Below are positions 11,290 to 23,329 of a DNA stretch of 64,000 bases, in pieces. This DNA is from Acanthococcus lagerstroemiae (lineage: Eukaryota > Arthropoda > Insecta > Hemiptera > Eriococcidae): contig CM063114.1 in assembly GCA_031841125.1 (NCBI GenBank), positions 57,930,955-57,994,954 on the forward strand. The letters run 5' to 3'. How positions within the stretch are numbered: position 1 is the first letter of the stretch; every line of letters starts with the position of its first letter. The position numbers and the translations under genes are program-made. The notes below the pieces were generated by a model. That model was not told where the DNA came from. It did no database searches and saw only the letters and a list, made by a program, of their open reading frames with translations.

Positions 11290-11605
11290 AGCCTGAAGGA
11301 GATGGTTTATTTTTATTTACAATCTTGATTAGGTGTACACCAAGTTTGCGGTGTAAGTCGCCACCTAATCTGCCCACCGTTGGGCATAGGTTTCAGTCAC
11401 CTTCCTCCATTTTTCGCGCTCCCTCGCTGTCTATGCCCAGCAAGGGCTTAGGTATCCTAGAATCTCGTCTATCCACCGCGTCGCTGGGCGGCCACTTTTC
11501 CTCTTCTGATATTTCGGGTCCCACATGGTGCGGCGGTAACTCCATTTCTCCGGGTTACCTCTTGCCAGATCGCCAGCGTATTTCAGTTTCAATTTTTTAA
11601 TTTTG
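11290..11605. repeat. Dispersed repeat with CCCACCGTTGGGCATAGG motif
   Basis: The block reads CGCCACCTAATCTGCCCACC, then GTTGGGCATAGGTTTCAGTC and CGTCTATCCACCGCG. This CCCACYGTTGGGCATAGG phrase is familiar to me from arthropod LINE untranslated regions and SINEs (recollection, not searched). A diverged relative is at 63,720-63,850. The 104-codon plus-strand ORF across it is incidental. Confidence 0.5.
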
Positions 11606-11857
11606 TTCCCTATACTTTTGCCCCTGCTTTTGCCCTGATAGTTTTTATATCAATCTTATCTTTTAAACAAATGCCCAAAATGATCCTCAGCATTGAATTG
11701 TATGTATGTGTTTTTTAGACGCTGAATTTGCCTCTGGGTTAGTGCCCATGTTTGAGACCCACGGGTCTCAGTCATGTACGTATACTTCTGAGTTTTTTGT
11801 TTAGCATTTCAAGTGAAGACATAAAACTTATTCTTTCAACAAATTGATGCCTCGGGG

Positions 11858-12069
11858 CAGTGGTGTAGCCAGGGAGAATTTTTATATGCTGGCAGTATCA
11901 CAGTAAATGCGCGAAATGAAATTTAAATTCAGATGCATAATTGAAGTTGAAAAGCACAACATACTGATACGTCAATGCAAAAACTACAGTTCCTATTAGG
12001 TGTACCCCCCTCCCCACACACGAAATTTTGCTGATCCCCTCCCTTGGAAAAATCCTGGCTACGCCACTG
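11858..12069. mobile_element. hAT-type MITE (CAGTGGCGTAGCCAGG ends)
   Basis: The 212-bp element begins CAGTGGTGTAGCCAGG and ends CCTGGCTACGCCACTG, inverted 16-bp ends with one difference. Flanks CCTCGGGG and TCTCGAGG match at 6 of 8 positions, an aged 8-bp duplication typical of hAT elements. Confidence 0.8.
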
Positions 12070-12219
12070 TCTCGAGGCACAGAAAAAATTCGTTTAACAC
12101 TTCATCTAAATGCACTTCTGTAGTTCAGAACCCTTTTGGGGAGAGGTTCAATCCCCAAACCCATCTTGTGCACGGGCCGGATTGTGGGTCTGTAAACGAT
12201 TTTCTCTTGTAACGTATAC

Positions 12220-12800
12220 AGCAGTTTCAACTGCTTGAGTCACTTTGCTATTTAAGTTTTTTGGCCGTTATGCTGTTGGTATGCCTGATCTGATTTGATA
12301 TATTGGGTTGTTTGACTGTTTAAATAGTTTTGGTGGTTGAAGTAGTTTTGGCTATTTGAGCTGACTTTTTAACCGTTCCAGTTTCTATACTTGAAGACTT
12401 TAGGTAGTTTAGATTATTTTGGCCACTTGAGCTCTTTGCTTGTCTGAGTTGCCTTGGCTGTTTGGCTATTTAGGCTCTTTTTAGTTGTTGCAGTTGTTTA
12501 GACTGGTTGAGTTTTGGAGTCATTTCGGTCGTGAGGACTATTTAGGCGACTTAAGTGGTTTTGGCTGTACAAATTTTTTGACGATTTATAGCTGTGTTAG
12601 CTCGTTTGACTGTTCAAGCTTTTTTGATTATTCAAGTTTTTCGACTGTTTTGGCTTTCTCCATGGGTTTGTCTGTTTGACTTTTCGGACTGTTTTGGTTG
12701 TTTGACTTTTCTAGCTGTCTCGGTTATCCGGGCTCCCTGAATTATTTTAGGTGTTTACCTTTTTAAATTATTTTCAGCTCTTTGGTTGTTCAACGTTTTG
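12220..12800. repeat. Degenerate T/G-rich minisatellite
   Basis: Dozens of loose copies of a ~19-22 bp unit like GTTTTGGCTGTTTGACT. The same style of repeat occurs at 62,300-63,000 and 63,390-63,960, suggesting a dispersed satellite-like family. It has no coding value. Confidence 0.6.
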
Positions 12801-14470
12801 GTTAAAAATGTAAATATATTGTTTTAGCATTGAAGAAAATTACAGAAATAATGTATATAGTCGGAAACTGATATTACGAAATTTCTTTGTGTGGAAGAGG
12901 AGGCCAAGAGGATGAAACTGCCAGGAGTTCCCCCCGATTAACAGATAAGAGGACAAAAGGTCAGAAATGAGATTTAAGGCATAACAGTGAAAGTTTTTCA
13001 ATCAGTCGAAATACTGAACACCAAACAGATACAAGAACCGAGGGTAAGGCATTTTGGTGAGTACAAAGGTAGACAGGGGATTCCAAACTGGTACATATGT
13101 GTCCTTGAAATACTGCCTCGTTCAAGCTTTTCGTCAACCAGGTCTGAGCCAGCACGACACTTATTCCGTTGATGTACCCGCATTAATGACTCCTACTGTC
13201 ACTTTACCTCTCATACTGACCTTGCGCCTTCTTTGTAATACTTCTGTGAAATAATCTCCGGACCATGCGCGCGTTTTCAGATCATCGAATTTAAGCAGTA
13301 ATTTGCTCATGTCCAACATGTCTGCTTAGCTACGCGCATCGGTCACTGACATTTTTAAAATGTGAACTCACACGTGGAATTGAAACCGAGTGCGCCTGCA
13401 GCATCGGTTAATTCTTCGGTAATTAGTTATAATTCTAAAAAATCTAACGCAGGTTGTTATCCGACGAATTACAAAATGAATAGCAGGCGTACACTGGACA
13501 AGCTCTCGTCTTGGTATCACGGATCACCGGGCTTCGTTTTTTCAATAAAATATCTACATTTTCGAATAAGTATATATACAGCCGATGTCAACAGCTTGCA
13601 TCGTTTCATTGCCTCTCTTCGTATACATGTAGTGAAGAAAAATTTACAAGTTTTCGTACATATCTCAAAGATCTTAATGGTTTTGAAATTACGTTCGAAG
13701 TTCGTTGACTGTGTGTTTGCTCCCTCTGCTTCTTTCGTCCAAAAGCCGAGTGTATTTTTACGAGTAGTTTTTATGTTGTAATTTAGGAGATTCGACTACC
13801 TATAAAATGCGAATGGATTGTCGAAACGAAATATTTACGCAATGCTCCAATGAGGCATTCCAGAAGATGGTCTTCAGAATAATAGCTACAATAAAATGAT
13901 ATTAACTGAAGCAATCGATCTACTTTTCACATTTATTAGTTCGCTTCGATAATATTTTTTTAAAATACGATTATAGTGAATAGCGCACTTGCATTCGCTG
14001 AAGAGGTCGAACAGCTTAGTTAGTGGATTTGAGATGCTGCTACAGGCCACGGGTTTAATTACTTGCGAAATCTGTATACCAAATCAGAGACTCTGTAAAG
14101 GTAACGGGTAACCGTAATTTGCAAGTATTTTTCGATGTGCTTAATTAGACTAGTTTCAGGTGAAAGTGAATAATGAGGAAGCGGTTGTTAAGAGATACAT
14201 ACATATAGTTGGATGCCCGCTGTGGATAACCGGGGGCGGCCTCCCGTTTCTGGGAGGTGGTGCGAAACATTCCAAAAGAAGAAGCTCCATCTCTGAAAGG
14301 GCCTCCATGTTATTCCATTTTATACCTCTCCCTCCACTTTCCTGCGAAAGAATATCAAATCAACCGCTTAAGTAGTTAACCATCTAAGGGACAAAACTGG
14401 AGATCACTTCATTACTCTTGCCTGTATCCTTCTCCACAATTCTGTTTCTGTATTGTATTTCTTCTCTTCT
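12800..14470. other. Unassigned region with an orphan 139-codon ORF
   Basis: The plus-strand ORF 13,362-13,781 is the longest here. Its product is Ser/Lys/Phe-rich, with no motif, signal peptide or family that I recognise, and no splice-site support. The region otherwise has no repeats I can define. Confidence 0.3.
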
Positions 14471-14473
14471 GCC

Positions 14474-14593
<120 letters not shown>

Positions 14594-14599
14594 TCTAAA

Positions 14600-15425
14600 A
14601 ATGTAAAATCCGCCGCCACCTCCGGGGGAAAAATGCACTGCGGGTTGCCTACCTAAAAATCAGAAAAATTGCTGGGACAGATCAGCTACTTTCAAGGACG
14701 TAATCTGTTCTAACATAAGAGATCTCCAGGTTTTAAGATATAACCGACATAATAAGGCATAAAAAGACTTATAATGACATAATTACCCATAATTTCCAAG
14801 ATCTCAAGTCGCATGATATAACACATAGTCTAACTTAAGATATGTATAAAGGCAGATATAGGGCAGACCACTACCTTGGACTCTGAGACTTCAGGTCCTT
14901 ATGACGTCATCATCATCTCATTAGATCTGTTCACTGAGAATTTTCCCAAAATCATAGACGCGGCGGCTGCGTGACTGCACGGTGTCTCCGGGAGAAAAAA
15001 AACTGCGGATTGCCTACTCTGCCCCTTAATTGCTCATTTCTCCAGGGGTAGCCTACCTTGGGGGGGGGGGCTAATTTTTATTCTGTCTAGAGTCGTGAGC
15101 ATGTTAAATCCACCCCTGATGACGTCATACACTGATAGTGAGTATAACTGAGAGAAAACCTGTTATTAAATAAAAATATTCGGCCATGGTAATCGGTTGA
15201 TATGACATGATAACGTAATAATCAGGGGTTGGGCCGCGAAGCTAAAAAAGTAAAATCCGCCACCGCCAAAACCTCCCGGAAAAAAAACAGTGCGGATTGC
15301 CTACCCCGCCCTTAATTGCTCATTTCTCCAGGGGTAGCCTACCCTCGGTTAGGTCCGCCGCCTGCGGATTGCCTATCCAGCCCCACTAATTGCTCATTTC
15401 TCCAAGGGTAGTCTACCCCTTAGGA
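14600..15425. repeat. Repeat module with TGCGGATTGCCTAC / GGGGTAGCCTACC
   Basis: A module running from (A)CTGCGGATTGCCTAC through CTTAATTGCTCATTTCTCC to AGGGGTAGCCTACC occurs about three times (near 15,000-15,060, 15,290-15,345 and 15,363-15,420), with a partial copy near 14,620. Complementary copies lie at 24,390-24,410 and 25,155-25,220. Bases 14,730-14,925 are the inverted counterpart of 25,230-25,420. This is the outer part of a large inverted pair. Confidence 0.75.
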
Positions 15426-16376
15426 GGTGGTTCATGTGGTGGGAACTCCAGAATGAGGAAATTCATGGGGGCGTGGCCTGAGGAGGGAAATGAAAGCTGT
15501 AGTGCGGGAGGGCCTGGTGGCGGTTTTCTGTTGGGGGAAAGGTGGTCATGGTGGTGGAAGCTCCTAAGTGGAGGACCAGGGGATCTTCGAGGGAGTTGGG
15601 ACAAGGAGGCCGCCGAGAAGGAGGAGTGGAAGGGGAAGGCTGTAGCGAGGGATTAATGCCGCAATTGGGGAGGGCGTAGTGATGGGTGAAGAGGTCTTGG
15701 TGGGGGCGTGGTACGTGAACAGAAATGAAGGTCATAGTGGTATGGGGGTGGTCGAGGACGTGGCCTTAATGGGGGAGGGCACTTGGGATGGAAGAGGGTG
15801 ATCGGGGGAGAGACGAGGTGGACGACTGGGTGATGATCGGAGGGATGAACGGAGGGTGCCACGTGGGGGAGAAGCTGTGGACAGAGAAAGTCATGGAACG
15901 AGGGAGAGGGTTATGTGAAGAGATTAAGGCCCAGGTGGTGGAGGTCGGTTGTGGTGGTCGATGATTGTAGAGGTGAGGAGGAAGTCCAAGGGAGAAGGAA
16001 AGGTTCGTAGGGAGGGGGATACTGCGAAGGTAAAAGACCATGGGGTGGACAGTGAAGCCTCTGGTAGATTATGGCCATTGTGGGGAAAAAATTTGTGGCT
16101 GAGGAGGGCTGCGACTGTTGAAGTGTGACCTTGGTGAATGAGGGGTCGTGGTGGAGGAGGAGGCTCGTGATGATGAAAAGATGGAAGGGGGTCCACGGTG
16201 GAAGATTGAGGACCGCTGATAGAGGAGGAGCAAAAGTAGCCCGAAGCAAACCTCAACTCAGGAACAAAAGTTTGAGACCAAACACTGAGGACTGTGGTGG
16301 TCGGACGAGGCGCGAAGTGCCGAGTAAGGCTGGCACGAGCGAAGCAAGTGACGACGGGGGGTTAGTCAAGGGCTAG
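15425..16376. repeat. Purine-rich block, left arm of inverted pair
   Basis: Nearly a kilobase with a strong G/A excess on the plus strand (GGAGG, GGTGG and GAGGGA runs). Its complement corresponds to 23,420-25,150; for example GTTTGAGACCAAACACTGAG near 16,270 pairs with the segment near 23,440. The many Pro/His/Ser-rich minus-strand ORFs follow from base composition. It is a tandemly built repeat, not a gene. Confidence 0.7.
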
Positions 16377-16396
16377 TGATGATGATGATGATGATG
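16377..16396. repeat. (GAT)n microsatellite
   Basis: Six GAT units right after CTAGT at the end of the purine-rich block, similar to the GAT tail at 6,290. It may mark the 3' terminus of a retroelement-borne copy. Confidence 0.7.
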
Positions 16397-16996
16397 AATT
16401 CATGCGTTTATGTCTGATTATATGTCTTTACGTTGTCATGCCTCATATCGTATGTGTAGTGTCAGTGCTTACGTCTTTAAGTCTTATCTCTTCGTATCAC
16501 GGATTTTTTTCCACATTTGGACCAGGGTTGGCAATCTGTAACTTAATTTGAATCTGAATCTCAAAGTTTAGGAAATTGTGGTGTCTCCGAAGCCGAATCC
16601 AGAAGCTAAGTGTAATCACCTTGGGAGGGAAAAGCAGAAACTGAAGTTCATAATACAATTTTACTGAAGCTGAAACGAAGACGTAATGTATTAGCTGCAG
16701 ATTGCTGCCGCGCAATAAAATTCAAGATCAACGAGCTCATGCCTAGCAGGAAATTTCCGTGGAAATGTGGACCATTGAACTGAATTGTGACCATGAAGAG
16801 CTAAATCATACTGATTAGCTTGACGCAATACGCACAACTGAACTGAATTATGAATTGAACTGAAATCAAGTTCAGTGTCGGTCAGAAATAGGAAGGAAAG
16901 CCAGCCAATAGACATATCTATGTCAAAATTACCTTAAGAGACCATTCGGGCACTTAGCGATGGCCAGGCAATATTTGTCCCGGACCAGTGCCCCTG
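16397..16996. other. Unassigned spacer
   Basis: No gene or defined repeat recognised; moderately AT-rich. Confidence 0.35.
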
Positions 16997-16998
16997 TA

Positions 16999-17923
16999 GG
17001 GGAAAACCGCCCAACACGACAGGAGGAATAGATGGCATAACGGATTTTTCTCAAAAAGTATGAATGCTAGAGGGATTTCTTTTTACTAAAATAGTGGCAA
17101 CACTGATCCTGGAAATAGCCGTTCAGTTTTTAGTTTTTCACGTCACTAATTTCGGTTTGGATATTTTTTATCGAGGTTGTAAAATTTTATGCAATATAAC
17201 ACCAGAAATTTAACCAAATATTGTGAAAGTGCGTACTTTTGGCTAAATTTTCATAACGTTGAATTATTTTGATGTGTACGAATTACCACTGAGAGATAGA
17301 GTATTGAATTTCACGTCAAAAAAGGTAGGATGACATACTTTCTTCTTTTTTTTTTTTTTAGTAAGATGACATAGTTGAGAAAATTGTTTAATTGAACTTA
17401 TTTCTACACAGAATATGGTAAACTGATACTTACAAATTAGTGAAAGAGGAAGCTGGCAGGACGATGAAATGATAAGAGCTACTGAAGCTATTAAAACAAA
17501 GAAAATAGGATGATGATATGGAGGAGGCATTTTGCATTTATTGTACCGAATCATACAAATGGTCGAGAGCTGGTTAAAAATGGAAGCAATATACAGAGTG
17601 TAAATAATGGGCCTACACATTTTTTGCAGGAGTAGATTATTATGATGTTCATTTTACTCGTCAATAATGTTTGTAATTGAATAAAAATACGTATAAAATA
17701 GGTACGTCATGTTGCCCAACATAGCGGGCAAGGTAACAATTTCAGACTTTTTCTTTCATTAAAATTTCTGAAACATTTACAATGTCTCAATTTTCAACCT
17801 AACTACGCCAAATTGTAGCCAAAAGATGTAAGATTCAGGTGCGCTGGTTAGATTTCCCCTATGGTCGAGTCGTTCTACAAATGCAAAAATGTAGGAACCC
17901 TGTCATTTTGGGCGGTCTTCCCC
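16999..17923. mobile_element. 925-bp TA-flanked inverted-end element
   Basis: Left end GGGGAAAACCGCCCAACACG, right end the complement of GGGGAAGACCGCCCAAAATG, both followed inward by ACAGG. Each end is flanked by TA (16,997-98 and 17,924-25), the duplication used by Tc1/mariner-type transposases. No transposase ORF is visible, so it is a non-autonomous copy. Confidence 0.75.
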
Positions 17924-17929
17924 TATCTA

Positions 17930-19430
17930 GTAACGTTCTTGGACAAGAAATTCTCCCTCCCTACGTTTTCGTTGAACGTGAAGATTTTTTAGTTTAATTT
18001 GAGTGAGCCATTGATTCATGAACAGTACACATCAATTGGATCATCAACCAGTTAAACGTGAACCGAAAAAGTAAAATTGGGTAAATCCATTATTCAGTTA
18101 TAAAAGCGGGTAAAAAATTTGCTTTATGGCGTTTTATTTGAAATGTTCTGAAACGTCGGCTGGGTACGATCGTTTAAAGCATCATCTACATAAACAAATT
18201 GGCAGCGGCATTTTAAACGCCAACGAACGTTCACCTTATTTTTTACCTCAACCTAGAGGACTTGTTATTCGACGGAAATGATTTATTTGTGAAAAAATAA
18301 AAAAATTACGGCGGTACGAATTCCTTCCCAATTTCTCGCTCATTTCTGTCGCTCTTGCGCCCTCATTGATGTTGCCATTTCGAAAAGGTCTTTCGGTGGA
18401 ACCGAATACCCACTTTTTTTCTATAAAGCTAAGAATCGAAGGTTCGGGGTAATTGAACTTTTTATTGCCGCTTTGTAAATATTGAGATGGAATTAAAAAA
18501 ATTGTCGCTGTCGAGGTAAGAAGCCGAAATTTTTATTACTGTTTTCAGCGTTGCGAACGCGACAGAACTAATTTTAACAGCCGAGATCAATCTGACGGTA
18601 TGGGAAAAAAAAAACTTTTATAGGCTCGTGAACGTAAAGAGGAAATTTGAGTGAATTTAGCCCGCTTTTACGATCCTTGATTCGAAAATTTTCTTCAGTT
18701 ACTCGGCAAGAATTTTCATTACTTTCGTTTCAAAAAAGTTTCTCAATTTATATTCGACGAGAACTCATTTCCTATTCGCTGACGCCGTAACCCTAAACGA
18801 TGAGCAGGTTCGGAATGAGAGGAATCGCATTTGAAACGCCGTTTTCATTTATCTACTTCTTCTTTTTTTTTCTCGCACTTATTGACTTATTGTGTCTTAT
18901 ATGTAAGCACCGGCTCAATCGATGTACGAATAATTTGTTATTTCGCGTTGATGCAGACACCGCAAACGGTCAAGGTGAAGGCGACAAGCCGCGGATACAA
19001 AACGCGAACTTCACTTGACATGAAATCTTGAATCTTGCCGAGCACCAGTGTGTTGGTAAATGGAGATCAGTGACAGTGACCTCTTCCTATTCACTTCACG
19101 GGTATCTCGTATGCAGATGAGAGTACAAGCTTCGAGCTTTTTTTTCCCCTTCTTCTTCGTATCGTATATGTCGATAAGGACTCGCTCATCATCGAATCAG
19201 TTCTCATTTTCACTTTCGACGGCTGTATTGGTCCTAATTAGACAACGGATAACGGCCTAATTAACTGTGTTGAGAATACGTGTTGATCGATATTATAAAT
19301 TAAGTTCTCCTCATGAACACGTGCGCGAAAACAAGTTCGATGAAATGTAGAATACTAGCATCCGCGGATTAGTCAGGTACCTGGTAATTGAGACACGTAT
19401 TGAGAGGTCATCTGCTTTCCATATCAGTCT
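17930..19430. other. Unassigned, apparently unique sequence
   Basis: More base-balanced than the surroundings, with many CG dinucleotides and few obvious repeats. Short ORFs (for example 18,800-19,018) lack family features. It could be intronic or regulatory DNA of a gene outside the visible exons (inference). Confidence 0.3.
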
Positions 19431-19437
19431 GAGAATG

Positions 19438-19460
19438 CTCCCTAATCCGCGATTAGGGAG
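19438..19460. other. Perfect 10-bp-arm hairpin
   Basis: CTCCCTAATC, a CGC loop, then GATTAGGGAG. It lies 108 bp before the 53-bp minisatellite. Function unknown. Confidence 0.6.
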
Positions 19461-19567
19461 GTACGCGAGAGTAGGGCCCGGTCAGGACTGCTTGGCTTTT
19501 GGGCCCACATGCATGAGGAATCCCTCCACATATTCCTTCGCGTGGTTCCCCGCTAACAGGACCATCC

Positions 19568-20200
19568 AGAGAAAATCTGGGCCAGAGGTGGTGTTATGGG
19601 TAGCTAAAATAGGGTTGCCCAGAGAAGATCCGCGCCAGAGGTGGAGATACAGACAGCTTTAGTATGACCGTTGAGAGAAAACCCGGATTAGAGGCGGAGT
19701 TACAAGTATCTAAAGTAAATCACTGGGAGAAAATCCGTGCTGGAGGCGGAGTTAACAGGCAGCTAAATTATGGCCATTAAGAGAAAAGCGGTATCAGAGG
19801 CGGAATTACAGGTAGCTAAAGAATGCCCATTGTGAGAAAACCCAGGCCAGAGGTGGAGTTACAAGTAGCTAAAGTATGGCCGTTAAGAGAAAACCCGGAT
19901 TAGAGGCGGAGTTACAAGTAGCTAAAGTAAACCACTGGGAGAAAATCCGTGCCAGAGGCGGAGTTAACAGGCAGCTAAATTATGGCCGTTGAGAGAAAAT
20001 CTACGCCAGAGATAGTGTTACAAGTAGCTAAAGTAAAGCTGTCGAAAGAAAAGCGGGATCAGAGGCGGAGTTACAAGTAGCTAAAGTAAACTGTTGGGAG
20101 AAAATCAGCGCCAGAGGAAGAGTTACAAGTAGCTAAAGTATGGCCGTTGAGAGAAAACCTAGATTAGAGATGGAGTTACAGGTATCTAAATACCATTACC
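19568..20200 (+). repeat. 53-bp x 12 minisatellite derived from LINE coding sequence
   Basis: The AGAGAAAA landmark recurs at 19,568, 19,621, 19,674, 19,727 and onward to 20,150, an almost constant 53-bp period over twelve units. Units share AGAGGCGGAGTTACAAGTAG and CTAAAGTATGGCCGTT cores with 10-25% differences. The last unit is in frame with, and encodes, the residues immediately before the LINE motif YLGSHV (20,140 on). The array therefore appears to be an expansion of LINE ORF2 sequence. A 53-bp unit destroys the reading frame. Confidence 0.9.
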
Positions 20201-20460
20201 TAGGGTCACATGTGGCATTTGAAGAAAGAGGGAAACGGGAGCTGAGAGCGAGAACAGCCAATACATGGAAAAGCTTTTGGGTACATACAGAAATGCTGAA
20301 AAGCAACTTATCCACAAGGCAGTGGCGGCTTTGAGAGGAAAAAAGTAGGGAAGTCAGATTTTTATGAACTGATAATTCAAACTGTCAGTTGGAGGAGGAG
20401 GAGGGTGATTTACAGAATGATGCACGAATGTTGTAAAAGTGTAAAAGACGTGAAATATTT
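20140..20460 (+). pseudogene. RTE-like LINE ORF2 C-terminal fragment
   Basis: Plus-strand translation runs ELQVSKYHYLGSHVAFEERG, then KRELRARTANTWKSFW and LKSNLSTR. It aligns by eye with the 26.1-kb LINE (FGTDFINQKTEKELKIRRAN.., AWKAFWAQRNILKSK). This is the region after the RT catalytic core. It stops at 20,332 and decays before the repeat at 20,463. Confidence 0.7.
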
Positions 20461-20462
20461 TT

Positions 20463-20975
20463 TTCAAGAAAATAGTATATTACACACCAAGAGTCAAAAG
20501 TGAGTGTTTACATGGCGAGGGAAAGTTTACGAACAAGTGTAGCGAGTGAGCAATTCCCGAGTCATGTAAACTCACTTTTGGCGTTTTGGCTCTTGTTGTG
20601 GAAGATATTTTTTATACTACTTGATCAGAAGCGGCAATGTTTTTTGCTGAGCTGGTCTGTATTTTTTTAATATTTTTTGAATCTATTTATTTATTTAAAT
20701 TATAGACAGGTGATTTTTGTGTGCATAATTAATTCAAAAATTTAATTTGCTCAGTTAATTACTACAAAGTACAGTATCACAGTCTTGTCTTCAGTTTGTT
20801 CACGTGCACAAACAGTATACACAGATAGTGACCAGCAAAAACGTAACGACGGTTAACAACGAACTGTAACAGCTGTACTATGTCGTGAACATTTAAATGC
20901 GTTCTTAAGTCGCTATTTAGTAATTCGCTCAGTGGCCGAGTGATTAGAGACAAATGTTTCAATGGATGCACAAAT
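20463..20975. mobile_element. ~500-bp tRNA-like dispersed repeat, copy 1
   Basis: Begins AAAATAGTATATTACACACC and contains a hairpin (AGAGTCAAAAGTGAGT ... ACTCACTTTTGG), TATACTACTTGATCAGAAGC and a tRNA-like box TGGCCGAGTGATTAGAGAC near 20,933. It is largely the same as 57,176-57,625. It lies against a LINE C-terminal fragment, as the other copy does. This copy lacks the distal end seen at 57.8 kb. Confidence 0.7.
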
Positions 20976-20979
20976 CACT

Positions 20980-22915
20980 TGTGATCATCAAAGGAACATT
21001 TTCTAGAATCTTACTCAGGAAAATGTAAGATCAAGTCGGATTTCTTATGGAAAAAATACACGGTGTCCGAATATTAATGTGGCTACATATTTCGTGTTTT
21101 TCTTTTTCTGTGCATAATTTTTGGTACTTCTCAAAAAAAAATTGGTGCTCCAAGACTCCCTACTCTACCTTCTGCCACATACAACTTTTTCGGATTTTTT
21201 CCGCCCATTCTTCTTTCAATATTGCGAAAAAAACTGTATTCCGAATATCTTTGTGACTCACAGTAATTAATTAACATCGCGAATTTTAAAAAATCGGGAA
21301 AAAGTAATTTGGGAAATTTGATGCGGGATATTTATATTATTTTTTGGGAAAACTGCTGTTCAGGACAGTGTCCATTTGTGAAAATGTCTTCGAGAAAATG
21401 GGCGGGAACTAGATTAATGAGCTTCTCCGCGTCTTTTGACTCCACTTTTAAGAAATCGTTTCTCTTTTTTTTCGATATTGAAGAGTCCTATTCAAGTCCT
21501 GGAAATCTGTAAGAGTTCGAAAGCTACTAAAACAAATCTTGTCTTGGTAGAAGAGCTTCGAAGAATCAATGGAGGCTGCGGTTTTCGAAGTCCCGTTTCT
21601 GATCCAATTTCACTGGGCTATCACCATTTAGCACCGCAAAAGGAGGCAATTATTTCAATAACTACGGTCAGTCGGAGAGTCAAAAAGACAGGAGAGCGAA
21701 TCGTGCTGCCGTCTTGTCTAGTGACCCAGTCGCGTCATCGCAGCCAGACAACTCCAACTCGCGTGCCAATGCCGGAGGCTGCGAAGAGGTCGGCACTCTA
21801 TCTTTGGCACCAGTTTTATGATGTATTAACGCCACTTAGTCTGTCTGTGTCGACCAATTCATTTCACATCAATCACAATCTTATGATTCGGATAACCTTT
21901 TGCGCGTCATGATCGCGGCTGACAATGCATGACTGATTACCGGCGTGCTCCGGTAGTCGAAAGTTCGAGAAATGAGGAGCTTCAAAATCGATTTCCGTAT
22001 TACAGCCGGTGGTACGTTCGAGTCGAGCATTTCCACGAACGGCGCGAAAATCAATTAAAAACAAATTTTAATCGCGCGGCGAAGAGGAAACGAGTACGCG
22101 AATCTCTTAGAGGGACGGCCGTCTAATTATCAGTAAATTGAATTTGTACAGCCAGAAACGCTTGCTCGGCTTGCCGATAGCTCTTACAAGAGCGAAATTT
22201 TTTCCCTTTTCATAATTCTTCTTTCTTCGTCTTATTTTTATATATATATATTTTTTTACAAGCATTTCAATGTTCGTTCGTTACGGGCAGAATAAAAACT
22301 CGTCATCGAGCATTTCAGCTCTCGAAATAACGAGCAATTAAAACGTCATGAATTTCGCTTCAATTTCCATGTTAGCTTCTATCTCAGCGTGAAGTGCACG
22401 ATTTCAACATTCGACGCCCGGTTGTATTCAACTTCCTACATATACTGAACCGTAAACGATACTCGTAAATTCGTAGCACGATTTTATTGTTTATTAATCA
22501 CAGGAGTCTCCTTAACAGCGCTACCAATTTGTCTTCGATTAAAATGAGCTTTTCCATCCATCGGCTGTATATAGTCGTGAATATTCCTGCGCATCGTGGT
22601 CGAAGCAAAATTCACGACCGTGCGGCAAAATTCAGGATGCGATAAGAAGATGAGTCATTCTCCAAAAACTGAGAAGATAAGGCGGCATTTCTTTTTTTGT
22701 TAGACTTTTCCCTCCATAACACGCGCGAGAACATAAGTGTAAACAGGAAGGGGGGCTTCGTCGCTATCCTCTAAAAGCTGAAAGTCCCTCAGGAACCTAA
22801 AAAATCATTCGGGTGGGAAAAGCATTATTTTGTTACTTATCATCCCCCATGAGCACCACACTCCAGGTCGGCTATCCGCGCATGTGCGAAAGTTAAACAT
22901 CGCATGAACATGCTC
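20980..22915. other. Unassigned, apparently unique sequence
   Basis: Contains a 158-codon plus-strand ORF (21,436-21,912) with no recognisable domain, and a CG-containing stretch around 21,900-22,130. No exon could be phased with neighbours. Confidence 0.3.
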
Positions 22916-22919
22916 TGGG

Positions 22920-22960
22920 GAGAGAGAGAGAGAGAGTGAAAGAGAGAAAAAAAAAGTTTA
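22920..22960. repeat. (GA)n tract
   Basis: GGGGAGAGAGAGAGAGAG, then AAAGAGAGAAAAAAAAAG, immediately upstream of the LINE endonuclease fragment and possibly replacing its missing 5' part. Confidence 0.8.
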
Positions 22961-22964
22961 AAAA

Positions 22965-23289
22965 ATCTGGAAGAAACGATGATTGAGGGTAACCTGGATA
23001 TCCTGGGACTCTCAAAGGTCAGAAGACAAAACGAAAAATTAATGCAAACGAAAAAAAGGTTTTACCTTTTATATCACATCGGAAATGACGTAGGCATAAG
23101 AGGTGTAGGATTTTTAGTTAGTCCGCAACGTGGGAACAGCATCTCTGAGATGAAAGGAATATCGGACAGGATAGCTACTCTAAAATTAAGAATCCACCAA
23201 ACGGAGCTAAATTTAATACAGATATATGCACCCACTGCAGCATCTACGGAAGAAACAAATAAAGAATTTTGTGAACTCCTGCACAAAAC
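22965..23289 (+). pseudogene. LINE apurinic endonuclease fragment
   Basis: Translation contains NLDILGLSKVRRQN, GIRGVGFLVSPQ, SDRIATLKLR and LIQIYAPTAASTEE, the middle of the APE-type endonuclease of RTE/craniofacial-development-2-like LINE proteins (canonical LDILGLSEVRW, GVGFLV, SDRI..LKL, IQVYAPT). It is cut off at both ends: by GA repeats on the left and by the pyrimidine-rich block at about 23,290. The matching RT region resumes at 25,430. Confidence 0.8.
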
Positions 23290-23329
23290 CCTTCTGATAT
23301 TTATTTATTTATCTGTATTTGAGTTCCCC

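Noticed and set aside
15390..16256. Several Pro/His/Ser-rich minus-strand and Gly/Trp-rich plus-strand ORFs
   Set aside because: Overlapping open frames on both strands follow from strong purine/pyrimidine asymmetry; the sequence is a repeat with an inverted copy at 23-25 kb.
16300..16380. Helitron 3' end (CTAG followed by T) at the end of the purine-rich block
   Set aside because: No convincing hairpin lies just upstream of CTAG, and the GAT tail fits a retroelement end better.
21436..21912. 158-codon ORF as a candidate gene
   Set aside because: No recognisable motif, no phased splice sites and no coherent composition; kept only as an unassigned region.
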